NCBI GenBank assembly: GCA_036380435.1
Contig: DASVES010000511.1
Span: 1-18,022 of the forward strand
Reading direction: 5' to 3'
Length of the DNA stretch: 18,022 bases
Source of the DNA: DASQDT01 sp036380435
GTDB lineage: Bacteria; Acidobacteriota; Blastocatellia; Pyrinomonadales; Pyrinomonadaceae
Positions within the stretch are counted from its first letter, which is position 1. Each line of letters begins with the position of its first letter. Below are positions 1 to 8,056 of this stretch, piece after piece. Made by a program: the position numbers and the translations under genes. The notes under the pieces are model-generated. The model was not told where the DNA came from and ran no database searches. It saw only the letters and a program-made list of their open reading frames with translations.

Positions 1-618
1 CGACAGATGCCGCTGCGCGGACTCGCGGCCGACCGCAAGGGCACCGTCTACGTCGTACAGCGCGGCGACATACAGATGTTCGAGGGGCCGACGGGCAAGC
101 CGCTCGGGCGCATCGGCTACCCCGAGGGAAGCAGCTTCGACGACGTGGTGGCGACGCCCGACGGCGGCCTCGTCACCTCGTGGCACCGTCACCGCGACGA
201 CATCGTGCGCCTCGACTCCTCGGGCAAGGTCACGCGGGTCATCCGCTCGGCCATCAGCGGACAGACCGACCGCTCGGAGCTGAACACGAGAGTCACCGCC
301 GATGGCGCCGGCAACATCTTCGCGCTCGGCAGCTTCAACAACGCGGTCTTCAAGTTCTCGCCCGAGGGTCGTTTCCTGACGCAGTTCGGCAGCTCCGGCG
401 ACCAGACGGGGCAGTTTCGCGCGCCCTACGCCATCACGGCCGACAATCAGGGGCGCGTCTACGTCGCCGACATCAAGGGCGTGCAGGTGTTCGCCCCCGA
501 CGGACGCTACCTCGACTTCTTCCCCGTCGAAGGCCCCGCCTCCGGCATGGTCTTCAACGACAAGAACGAAATCTTCGTCGTCGCCCGCACGCAGGTCTTC
601 AAGCTCGCGGTGAAATAG
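1..618 (+). CDS. NHL-repeat beta-propeller protein, 3' part
   Basis: The frame is open from the first base, so the gene almost certainly starts upstream of the window and only about 205 C-terminal residues are seen. The sequence shows repeated blades of NHL/SMP-30-like type. The clearest lies around residues 137-168, where a 'GQFRAPYAITADNQGRVYVAD' -like run precedes VQVFAPDGRYL. Earlier blades have the pattern DGAGNIFALGS...VFKFSPEGRFL. Such propellers are usually periplasmic or extracellular binding or scaffold domains, and no catalytic residues can be assigned. It ends in TAG at 616-618, just before a long inverted repeat. The family call is good, but the substrate and function are unknown. 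An ATG at 7 is in frame but has no ribosome binding site and would start mid-propeller. Confidence 0.8.
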   Translation, partial: RQMPLRGLAADRKGTVYVVQRGDIQMFEGPTGKPLGRIGYPEGSSFDDVVATPDGGLVTSWHRHRDDIVRLDSSGKVTRVIRSAISGQTDRSELNTRVTADGAGNIFALGSFNNAVFKFSPEGRFLTQFGSSGDQTGQFRAPYAITADNQGRVYVADIKGVQVFAPDGRYLDFFPVEGPASGMVFNDKNEIFVVARTQVFKLAVK

Positions 619-621
619 ACC

Positions 622-711
622 ACAGTACCGCGAGCGGTAGCGAGCGGGGCGCGTGCGGGCAAGGTCGGCTTCATCGTAGGCTCGCCCGCTCGCTACCGCT
701 CGCGGTACTGT
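622..711. repeat. 27-bp perfect inverted repeat, REP/MITE-like
   Basis: Arms at 622-648 and 685-711 are perfectly complementary over 27 bp, with a 36-nt loop. Each arm holds an internal near-repeat of GAGCGG/GTAGCGAGCGG type. The element starts 4 nt after the NHL gene stop and ends before the tsaD promoter. There is no T-tract on either side, so a simple intrinsic terminator is less likely. It could be a REP-like palindrome or a small mobile-derived element. It may also act as a transcript-end stabiliser for the upstream gene. Confidence 0.75.
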
Positions 712-731
712 TCCAGCCTCATGTCGCGCTT

Positions 732-761
732 TTGTGACCGTCCTGCCTGCCCTGCTATCAT
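732..761 (+). promoter_or_regulatory. possible sigma70 promoter of tsaD
   Basis: TTGTGA (732-737) and TATCAT (756-761) are separated by 18 nt. Transcription would start near 768, only a few bases before the tsaD ATG at 775. That fits the lack of a Shine-Dalgarno sequence and suggests a nearly leaderless mRNA. This is inference from sequence match only. Confidence 0.4.
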
Positions 762-774
762 CACCTCACAAACA

Positions 775-1848
775 ATGCTCGTACTCGGCATCGAAAGCTC
801 CTGCGACGAAACGGCCGCCGCCATCGTGCGCGACGGTTGCGAAATACTGTCCTCCGTCATCTCCTCGCAGATCGACATTCACAAGCAATACGGCGGCGTC
901 GTTCCCGAACTCGCCTCGCGCGAGCATCTCGACAAGATCGTGCCCGTCGTTGAGGAGGCGTTTGAGCGCGCCGGTGTTGGCAATGATGAGATTGATGGGA
1001 TCGCCGTCACCGCCGGCCCCGGTCTCGTCGGCTCGCTGCTCGTCGGCGTCTCCTACGCGAAGGCGATGGCCTACGCGCTCTCGAAGCCCATCGTCGGCGT
1101 CAACCACATCGAGGGGCACGTCTATTCGGTCGTCTTCGAGAACCCGCCCATCGAATACCCCGCCTTCGCGCTCATCGTCTCGGGCGGACACACGAACCTC
1201 TTCCTCGTGCCGGAGCCGGGCCGCTACAAGGTTCTGGCGCGCACGCGCGACGACGCGGCGGGTGAGGCGTTCGACAAGGTGGCGAAGATGCTCGGACTGG
1301 GCTATCCGGGCGGCCCCATCATCGAGAAATTGGCACGTGAGGGCGACCCGCGCGCCGTGCGCTTCAGCATCCCGCGCATGGGCGACGGCCGACCCGACTT
1401 CAGCTTCAGCGGACTGAAGACGGCCGTGTCAAAACATGTGCGCGAGTCGGGGCTGCAAAGCGTGGCGCCGGGCGCGGAGCCGTCGCAGGCGGTTAAAGAT
1501 TTGGCGGCAAGTTTCCAGAGCGTCGTTGTCCGCTCGCTGGTGGGCACGACCGAGCGGCTGGCCCGTGAGCACCGGCCGCGCACGCTGATCGTCGCGGGCG
1601 GCGTCGCCTGCAACATGGCGTTGCGCGAGGCGGCGGGCGAGGCCGGCGCGCGTCTCGGTCTCCCCGTCTACTTCCCCTCCCGGCACCTCTCGACCGACAA
1701 CGCCGCCATGATCGCCGCCGCCGGCGCCGTCAAACTCCGGGCGGGCGAACGCGCCGGCCTCGACCTCAACGCCGACGTGTCGATGCGTCTTCAGAATGTT
1801 GACGTGGAAGACGCGGCGATGAGGGGCCGCGTGAGGTACAGACTATAA
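775..1848 (+). CDS. tsaD: tRNA N6-adenosine threonylcarbamoyltransferase TsaD
   Basis: TsaD (Kae1/YgjD family) transfers the threonylcarbamoyl group from threonylcarbamoyl-AMP to A37 of ANN-decoding tRNAs, working in the cytoplasm with TsaB and TsaE. The 357-residue product has the usual bacterial length. It shows the N-terminal ASKHA-fold motif GIESSCDET (residues 5-13) and the metal-binding HIEGH (H111, H115). Further motifs are VSGGHTNL (135-142), GEAFDKVAKMLGLGYPGG (163-180), FSFSGLKTAV, VAGGVACN and the late STDNAAMIA with its metal-ligand Asp. The ATG at 775 is preferred because family members begin directly with the LGIESSCDET strand. An in-frame ATG at 721 would add 18 unrelated residues and overlap the probable promoter. 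The partner genes tsaB, tsaC and tsaE are not in the window. The gene stands alone, bounded by hairpins on both sides. Confidence 0.97.
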   Translation: MLVLGIESSCDETAAAIVRDGCEILSSVISSQIDIHKQYGGVVPELASREHLDKIVPVVEEAFERAGVGNDEIDGIAVTAGPGLVGSLLVGVSYAKAMAYALSKPIVGVNHIEGHVYSVVFENPPIEYPAFALIVSGGHTNLFLVPEPGRYKVLARTRDDAAGEAFDKVAKMLGLGYPGGPIIEKLAREGDPRAVRFSIPRMGDGRPDFSFSGLKTAVSKHVRESGLQSVAPGAEPSQAVKDLAASFQSVVVRSLVGTTERLAREHRPRTLIVAGGVACNMALREAAGEAGARLGLPVYFPSRHLSTDNAAMIAAAGAVKLRAGERAGLDLNADVSMRLQNVDVEDAAMRGRVRYRL

Positions 1849-1937
1849 AGGGAGTCAGGAGACAGAAGTCAGGAGTCAGAATAAAGATAAAGAACCTGCT
1901 TTTATTCTGACTCCTGACTTCTGTCTCCTGACTCCCT
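1849..1937. repeat. heptamer-built 37-bp inverted repeat after tsaD
   Basis: A perfect 37-bp inverted repeat (1849-1885 with 1901-1937, 15-nt loop) begins at the base directly after the tsaD TAA. Each arm is made of tandem 7-nt words of GAGTCAG type: four copies, two with changes, then A/T-rich words. RNA from either strand would fold into one long stem. The architecture matches the elements at 3855-3948 and 10551-10634, although the word differs. Confidence 0.9.
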
Positions 1938-1950
1938 GCCTTTAGAAACG

Positions 1951-1996
1951 GAAACCGCCCCGCCTTCTAGCGAGGGAGGCGGAGCGGCTTCGTTTT
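1951..1996. terminator. probable bidirectional terminator between tsaD and the small exported gene
   Basis: A 15-nt arm (1951-1965) pairs with 1977-1991, with two mismatches. The stem is GC-rich and is followed on the + strand by CGTTTT (1991-1996). Read on the minus strand it is followed by a T-rich run. Its position between convergent genes fits termination of both. Confidence 0.6.
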
Positions 1997-2040
1997 GCCG
2001 GTGCGCGAGTACGACGCTCAAGAAGACGTCTTGCACCGGC
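1997..2040. other. second hairpin in the convergent spacer
   Basis: GCCGGTGC (1997-2004) pairs with GCACCGGC (2033-2040) across a 28-nt loop. There is no clear T-tract on the minus strand, so it may only protect the 3' end of the leftward transcript. Confidence 0.35.
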
Positions 2041-2064
2041 GAACATGTGCGAGGTGCGGCTGGC

Positions 2065-2427
2065 TCAGGGTCTGGCTCGCGCCACCTGACTCGCCGCCTG
2101 CTTGGAAATCTCGATACTCATGGCGAACTTGAGCGGGTTCAAAGTGTCCAGCTCGACCGTCACCACGTCCCCCTCTCGCAGGTCTTTTAGAGAAACAAAT
2201 TCTTCGTCGATCATCACCCTCGTGCCGTCGTCGTCGATGGCGATGACGTGCTCGATACCCTTTGGCGTGATGACCGAGATGTGGCCATCCGTCACTTCGA
2301 CGACCTTTGCGTTGACGAGACGCGAATTAGTGTCCTGGCCATTCGTATCGGCGGCGAGCGCCGTGGTCGAGAAGATCATCAGCATGGCCGCCACAACCGC
2401 CGCGAGGTTTTTTTGTCTCATCAACAT
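2065..2427 (-). CDS. small exported hypothetical protein
   Basis: This encodes a 120-residue protein with a clear signal peptide: a basic MLMRQKN start, a hydrophobic core and a signal peptidase I-like TALA/AD site near residue 25. The mature part (about 95 residues) reads as beta-strand-rich: AKVVEVTDGHISVITPKGIEHVIAIDDDGTRVMI, then a SLKDLREGDVVTVELD segment. This recalls small periplasmic OB/DUF5666-like barrels, but no family assignment is firm. It starts at the ATG at 2427 because a strong AAGGGGA Shine-Dalgarno (2434-2440) lies 6-7 nt upstream. A TTG at 2433 would overlap it, and the ATG at 2421 is too far away. The gene is monocistronic and converges on tsaD. A role in the envelope is inferred only from the signal peptide. 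Confidence 0.8.
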   Translation of the reverse strand: MLMRQKNLAAVVAAMLMIFSTTALAADTNGQDTNSRLVNAKVVEVTDGHISVITPKGIEHVIAIDDDGTRVMIDEEFVSLKDLREGDVVTVELDTLNPLKFAMSIEISKQAASQVARARP

Positions 2428-2433
2428 TATCAA

Positions 2434-2440
2434 TCCCCTT
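2434..2440 (-). promoter_or_regulatory. Shine-Dalgarno fixing the start of the exported protein
   Basis: On the minus strand AAGGGGA lies about 7 nt before the ATG at 2427. It decides between three closely spaced in-frame starts (2433 TTG, 2427 ATG, 2421 ATG). Confidence 0.7.
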
Positions 2441-2668
2441 ACCGTGTTATGAGGGGCGCGAAAGTTTTGCGCCCTGCCTCAAGTTCTTGGCAATGGTCAT
2501 GCCGCAACTGCGGCCCGCCCGGAAATTCGTGCTTAAAGCCTGCGTTGTGAAGATTAAGACTAACCCGAAGCGCGTGCGACGCGGTCAGCGTCGCGGGCGC
2601 GCGCGTATGATGTGAGGACGACTTGTATCGATACAAAACTGCCGCGCCCGCTGCGTTATGGGAAGAGA
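2441..2668. other. intergenic region between the exported-protein gene and the dnaJ terminator
   Basis: No convincing gene is seen. The 65-codon leftward frame at 2636-2439 has no Shine-Dalgarno and no family resemblance. A small stem, GGGCGC (2454-2459) with GCGCCC (2469-2474), lies in the probable leader of the leftward exported-protein gene. A 14-bp palindrome at 2623-2636 is listed separately. No strong -10/-35 pair could be picked with confidence. Confidence 0.5.
2623..2636. promoter_or_regulatory. 14-bp palindrome TTGTATCGATACAA, possible operator
   Basis: This is a perfect dyad with a central CG, in AT-rich contrast to its GC-rich surroundings. Central-CG palindromes of about this length are typical of LacI-family operators, but no regulator gene is nearby. 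It lies about 200 bp upstream of the exported-protein gene, for which it could be a binding site. This is inference only. Confidence 0.35.
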
Positions 2669-2702
2669 AAGGGGCCGCCTCGAATCTTCAAGGCGGCCCC
2701 TT
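2669..2702 (-). terminator. intrinsic terminator of the hrcA-grpE-dnaK-dnaJ cluster
   Basis: A perfect 12-bp GC-rich stem (2669-2680 with 2691-2702) has a 10-nt loop. On the minus strand it is followed by a T-rich run (TTTCTCTT, 2670 downward). It lies 27 bp past the dnaJ stop. Confidence 0.85.
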
Positions 2703-2729
2703 ATGCTTGGGAGCGTCGGCTGTTTCGTG

Positions 2730-3848
2730 TCAGCCAAAGATGTCGCGGACTTTGTCCATCAGTCCCTTGTCTTCAAGGTCGTGGTCTTCGACCTCGGCGA
2801 GCTGTTCAAGCAGGCGGCGCTGATCCCGCGAGAGCGTCTTGGGCGTGACGACCGTGACGGCGACGAAGAGGTCGCCGCGGCCCCGGCCGCCGAGCACCGG
2901 CATCCCCGCGCCCTTGACGCGGAAGACCGTGCCGGTCTGCGTGCCGGCGGGTATTTTCAATTGCTGCTGGGCGTCGAGCGTCTGCACGGTGGTCTCGGAG
3001 CCGAGAGCGGCCTGCGCGAACGAGATGGGGACGGACGAGTAGAGATTGTTGCCCTGCCGCTCGAAGAGGTCGTGCTCCTTGACGCGGATGACGACGTAGA
3101 GGTCGCCCGACGGCCCGCCCTGCGTCCCCGCTTCGCCCTCGCCCGTGATTCGCAGCCGCGACCCCGTTTCGACGCCGGCCGGAATTTTTACTTCGAGCTG
3201 CTTCTCGCGCTCGACGCGTCCCGCGCCCTGACAGGCGTCGCAGGGGTTGCGGATGATCCGGCCCGCGCCGCGGCAGTTGCCGCACGTGCGCGCCACCGAG
3301 AAGAAGCCCTGCTGGAAACGCACCTGGCCCGCGCCGCCGCACGTCGCGCAATTCTCGGGCTGTGTGCCCTTGGCCGCGCCCGTCCCTTCGCACGCGTCGC
3401 AGGCTTCGAGGCGCGGGATGCGGAGTTGCGCCGTCATCCCCTGCGCCGCGTCTTCGAGCGTCATCTGCAAGTCGTAGCGGAGGTCGGCGCCCCTCTGCGC
3501 CGACGTGCGTCGGGAGGAGGAGCCGGCGCGGCCTCCGCCGAACACGTCGCCGAACAGGTCGCCGAGGATGTCCTCAATGCCGCCGAAGCCGGCGGCGCCG
3601 CCCCAGTTGACGCCCGCGCTGCTCGACACGCCGGCGTGTCCGAAGCGGTCGTAGCGCGCGCGCTGCTCGGAGTCGGAGAGCACGGCGTAAGCCTCGGCGC
3701 CCTCCTTGAACTTCTCCTCCGCTCCGGCGTTGCCCGGATTCTTGTCCGGGTGGAACTTCACCGCCAAACGCCGGTACGCGCTCTTGATCTCCTGCTCGGT
3801 CGCCGTGCGGGCGACGCCTAAGACTTCGTAGTAATCTCTTTTACTCAT
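2730..3848 (-). CDS. dnaJ: molecular chaperone DnaJ
   Basis: This is a type I Hsp40 co-chaperone of 372 residues that delivers substrates to DnaK and stimulates its ATPase. The J-domain occupies about residues 4-69, with HPD at 33-35. A Gly/Phe-rich linker (about 78-108) follows, with DILGDLFGDVFGGG. The zinc-binding region has four CxxCxGxG-type motifs, at C150/C153, C167/C170, C189/C192 and C203/C206, all intact. The C-terminal substrate-binding barrels end in LMDKVRDIFG. The length and domain order are canonical. It starts at the ATG at 3848, where the J-domain normally begins; the Shine-Dalgarno is weak. The spacer from dnaK (115 bp) is filled mostly by a heptamer repeat, whose leftmost word ends 6 nt before this ATG. 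It is probably cotranscribed with dnaK. Confidence 0.97.
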   Translation of the reverse strand: MSKRDYYEVLGVARTATEQEIKSAYRRLAVKFHPDKNPGNAGAEEKFKEGAEAYAVLSDSEQRARYDRFGHAGVSSSAGVNWGGAAGFGGIEDILGDLFGDVFGGGRAGSSSRRTSAQRGADLRYDLQMTLEDAAQGMTAQLRIPRLEACDACEGTGAAKGTQPENCATCGGAGQVRFQQGFFSVARTCGNCRGAGRIIRNPCDACQGAGRVEREKQLEVKIPAGVETGSRLRITGEGEAGTQGGPSGDLYVVIRVKEHDLFERQGNNLYSSVPISFAQAALGSETTVQTLDAQQQLKIPAGTQTGTVFRVKGAGMPVLGGRGRGDLFVAVTVVTPKTLSRDQRRLLEQLAEVEDHDLEDKGLMDKVRDIFG

Positions 3849-3854
3849 TAGCTC

Positions 3855-3948
3855 GTAAATTGAAAGGCCGTAAATTGAAAATCGTAAATCGAAAATCGTG
3901 AACTAGATTATACAAGCATCGATTCACGATTGACGATTCACGATTGAC
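3855..3948. repeat. heptamer-built inverted repeat between dnaK and dnaJ
   Basis: The left part (3870-3904) reads as five consecutive 7-nt words of GTAAATC/GAAAATC type, with a further GTAAATT copy at 3855-3861. The right part (3921-3948) is exactly four words alternating GATTCAC and GATTGAC, the reverse complement of GTGAATC/GTCAATC. The best perfect pairing is ATCGTGAA (3895-3902) with TTCACGAT (3923-3930). The remaining arms pair imperfectly because the words have diverged. The element nearly fills the spacer from the dnaK stop (3964) to the dnaJ start (3848), so it would be transcribed in the operon mRNA. Confidence 0.8.
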
Positions 3949-3963
3949 GGTTTTTATGGTTCT

Positions 3964-5817
<1,854 letters not shown>

Positions 5818-5882
5818 AGCGGCCTTCCCTGAAGGTGAGACGTTCGTGACGGTCGGGGGCAAGCGCGGGGCCGCAGTCGGCT

Positions 5883-6752
5883 TTACTTCGCGACCTTGAC
5901 CATCGCCGGGCGGATCAGCTTATCGCCCAGACGATAGCCACGGGTCAACTCCTCGATGACGGTGTCCGGCTCGTGTCGGTCAGACGACTCGGCGGCCACG
6001 GCCTCATGGACGTGCGGGTCGAAGGGCTGCCCGACGGTCAGAACCGGCTTGACGCCGAGGGCTTCGAGCACGCCGCCCAACTGACGGTTGATCAGCTCGA
6101 CGCCTTGCAGGAAGTGGCGAAACTCTTCGGACTCGCCCGCCTGGACAGTGGCCTCGGCGTCGAGGGCGCGGCGCAGGTTGTCGATGACGGGGAGCAGTTG
6201 GCCGACCACGTCGCCGGCCGCGCGGTTGTAGGTCTCGGCGCGCTCGCGCTCAATCCGCTTGCGGTAGTTATCGAAATCCGCCTGACGGCGCGTGATACGG
6301 TCTAGCAAGTCGGCGTGCTCGGCCCTGATCTTTTCGAGTTCCGACTCGACCCTCTTCAACTCGGCCCGCGTGGCGATGAGTTCGGCCAGCACGGGGCCGC
6401 CTTCGCCGCCGGCGTGGCGCGCGGTGGTGTCGGCGGCGTCGGAGGCGGCCGCCGCGTTGCGGGCCTCGGCGTCGCCCTCGCGGTGCGAGGGGTTCGTGTC
6501 CTGCTCCTCACGGCGTTCGGGCAGGTCGGCGGGGTCGGGGCCTCCGGCCGTGTCGGCGTCGTCGCCGCCTTCCGCCCCGCGGTCGATGCGTTGTTGGACT
6601 TCCGTCTCGCCCTCGTAAGAAGACTCACGCCCGATCTCTTCGGGCGTCAGGTCGTCCGCGCCCGACTCGTCGCGCGGCTCTCCTTCCTTGCCCTCTTCGT
6701 CAACGAAGCGAACCGGGATGCGGCTCGGATTCTGTCTGTCCTTGTTCATCAT
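5883..6752 (-). CDS. grpE: nucleotide exchange factor GrpE
   Basis: This is the homodimeric exchange factor that releases ADP from DnaK. The C-terminal half is typical: a long coiled coil (about 125-175, with RRQADFDNYRKRIERER at 155-171) followed by the four-helix and beta-wing head. The head contains LLPVIDNLRRAL (186-197), GQPFDPHVHEAV (241-252) and the closing RGYRLGDKLIRPAMVKVAK. Unusually, about 115 residues precede the coiled coil. They are rich in Asp, Glu, Gly and Ala and look disordered, making the protein about 289 residues against roughly 200 in E. coli. The start is uncertain. ATG codons at 6761, 6752 and 6749 are all in frame; AAGGG lies 2 nt before the first and 11 nt before the second, and 6752 is chosen for its spacing. 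The reading frame stays open into hrcA, but that extension is a shadow. Confidence 0.93.
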   Translation of the reverse strand: MMNKDRQNPSRIPVRFVDEEGKEGEPRDESGADDLTPEEIGRESSYEGETEVQQRIDRGAEGGDDADTAGGPDPADLPERREEQDTNPSHREGDAEARNAAAASDAADTTARHAGGEGGPVLAELIATRAELKRVESELEKIRAEHADLLDRITRRQADFDNYRKRIERERAETYNRAAGDVVGQLLPVIDNLRRALDAEATVQAGESEEFRHFLQGVELINRQLGGVLEALGVKPVLTVGQPFDPHVHEAVAAESSDRHEPDTVIEELTRGYRLGDKLIRPAMVKVAK

Positions 6753-6796
6753 GCTCGACATTGCCCTTCGGAACTGCCCCGGTGCGGGGCGGGGGA

Positions 6797-6820
6797 CGCG
6801 CGGCCCGTCGGGGCCGCGCG
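6797..6820. other. 10-bp all-GC hairpin with tetraloop between hrcA and grpE
   Basis: CGCGCGGCCC (6797-6806) pairs perfectly with 6811-6820 around a GTCG loop. It lies in the 73-bp spacer just after the hrcA stop and has no T-tract. In the leftward mRNA it could be a processing or stability element that lets hrcA and grpE-dnaK accumulate at different levels. Confidence 0.6.
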
Positions 6821-6825
6821 GCGTG

Positions 6826-7938
6826 TCAGATGATCGCGGCCTCATCGCGCAGCGTCCGTTCGAAGATGTGCGCCACGTAGCTGACGACGGCCATCGTGCG
6901 CGCGTACTCCATCCGCATCGGGCCGACAACGCCGACGCTGCCCGCCGCGTCACCGCCGCCAACGCGATAAGGCGCGCTGATGAGCGCGCACGCACGCAGC
7001 GACGGCGCGCTATGCTCGCGGCCGATGACGACGTGTACGTCGCCGAAGACCGGCTCGCGCGCGATGCACTCGTTGAGTATTTTGACCAGACGCGACTTGG
7101 CCTCGAAAGTCTGGAACAGCTCGCGCAATCGCTCGATGTCGGAGAAGTCGGGCTTGGCGAGGATGTTCGAGGCGCCGTCGAGATAGACCTCACCCGCATC
7201 GGACTCCCCGCCGTCGAGACTCTTCTCGCACAGGAGCGCGACGTTTTGGAGCAGCTCGTCGTAGAGCGCCTTCTCCTCGCGCATCAGCGCGAGCACCTCC
7301 GCGCGAATGGACTGGAGGCTCTTGCCGCTGAACTCCGTGTTCAGGTAGCGCGCGGCGCGTTCGAGTTCGTCCTGCCCGAGCGGCTCGTCAACGCGGATCA
7401 GCTTGTCCTGCACGACGCCCGAGGCGAAGACGAGTACGGCCAGAACGCGGCCGTCGGCGAGCCGGAGGAATTCGATGTGCTGGAGCCGGTTGTCGGCGAG
7501 CGGCGGCGAGACCACGATCCCGACGTTCTCCGAAAGCTCCGAGAGCAGGTGCGAGACGCGTTCCATCAGGCGTTGCGGCGAAGCGCCGTTCTCAAGATTT
7601 GTCAGCCCGAGCGTCCGGTCGATGGCCGCCATGTCGGCGCGCGACAGACGCGTGCCCGACGCGAGGTGATCGACGTAGAAGCGATAACCCGTGTCCGTCG
7701 GCACGCGCCCCGCCGAGGTGTGCGGCTGCTCGACGAGTCCCGCCTCTTCGAGTTCCGCCATCACGTTGCGAATCGTCGCCGAACTCCACCCGGCGCCGCC
7801 GGCGAAGCCGTCCGCAATCGTCTTCGACCCGACGGGTTCGCCCGTCCGCAGATGCTCCCTGATGATGGCCGACAGCACGGCCTGCCCGCGCGCGCCGGGC
7901 CTCCATTCCGCCTGCTTCGTCGAACCTCGAATTGCCAT
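6826..7938 (-). CDS. hrcA: heat-inducible transcription repressor HrcA
   Basis: HrcA is a 370-residue repressor of class I heat-shock genes that binds CIRCE operators as a dimer and needs GroEL to stay active. The N-terminal winged-helix domain (about 16-85) contains RGQAVLSAIIREHLRTGEPVGSKTIAD (18-44). The recognition-helix region SSATIRNVMAELEEAGLVEQPHTSAGRVPTD follows. The central and C-terminal parts show LFQTFEAKSRLVKIL, VVIGRE and the closing GGGDAAGSVGVVGPMRMEYARTMAVVSYVA segment typical of the family. The ATG at 7938 gives a family-typical N-terminus; no Shine-Dalgarno is visible. It is first in the leftward hrcA-grpE-dnaK-dnaJ cluster. No canonical CIRCE dyad (TTAGCACTC-N9-GAGTGCTAA) was seen upstream. 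Confidence 0.96.
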   Translation of the reverse strand: MAIRGSTKQAEWRPGARGQAVLSAIIREHLRTGEPVGSKTIADGFAGGAGWSSATIRNVMAELEEAGLVEQPHTSAGRVPTDTGYRFYVDHLASGTRLSRADMAAIDRTLGLTNLENGASPQRLMERVSHLLSELSENVGIVVSPPLADNRLQHIEFLRLADGRVLAVLVFASGVVQDKLIRVDEPLGQDELERAARYLNTEFSGKSLQSIRAEVLALMREEKALYDELLQNVALLCEKSLDGGESDAGEVYLDGASNILAKPDFSDIERLRELFQTFEAKSRLVKILNECIAREPVFGDVHVVIGREHSAPSLRACALISAPYRVGGGDAAGSVGVVGPMRMEYARTMAVVSYVAHIFERTLRDEAAII

Positions 7939-8018
7939 CAGAAATAAAGGGCGTGGGGGATTGAATGATGCGGGTAAACTGCCATGGCCGGACAGGGACA
8001 GACGCCCGGTTGTTTAAT

Positions 8019-8047
8019 TGTTTACAGTCCCGCAAACCCACTGTCAA
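8019..8047 (-). promoter_or_regulatory. probable sigma70 promoter of the hrcA operon
   Basis: On the minus strand a perfect TTGACA (8042-8047) is followed after 17 nt by TAAACA (8019-8024), a weak -10. The start site would be near 8012, giving a leader of about 74 nt before the hrcA ATG. No sigma32-type or CIRCE signal is evident. Confidence 0.5.
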
Positions 8048-8056
8048 GATATAATT

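Noticed and set aside
721..774. Upstream ATG that would lengthen TsaD by 18 residues
   Set aside because: The extension is unlike TsaD and covers the probable promoter.
2487..2504. Sigma54-like GG-N10-GC pattern on the + strand
   Set aside because: The match is imperfect and there is no rightward gene downstream.
2439..2636. 65-codon leftward frame in the exported-protein/dnaJ spacer
   Set aside because: No ribosome binding site, no motif, and it starts in the middle of a palindrome.
2658..3821. 387-codon rightward frame antisense to dnaJ
   Set aside because: It mirrors dnaJ codons in GC-rich DNA, lacks a ribosome binding site and has a low-complexity Arg/Ala-rich translation.
3855..3948. 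Repeats read as a CRISPR array
   Set aside because: The unit is 7 nt without spacers, arms are inverted and no cas genes are present.
6688..7947. 419-codon rightward frame antisense to hrcA and the grpE start
   Set aside because: This is a shadow of two well-supported genes, with a composition typical of antisense frames.
8050..8055. TATAAT on the + strand
   Set aside because: There is no -35 at a proper distance (TTTACA is 23 nt away) and no rightward gene follows closely.
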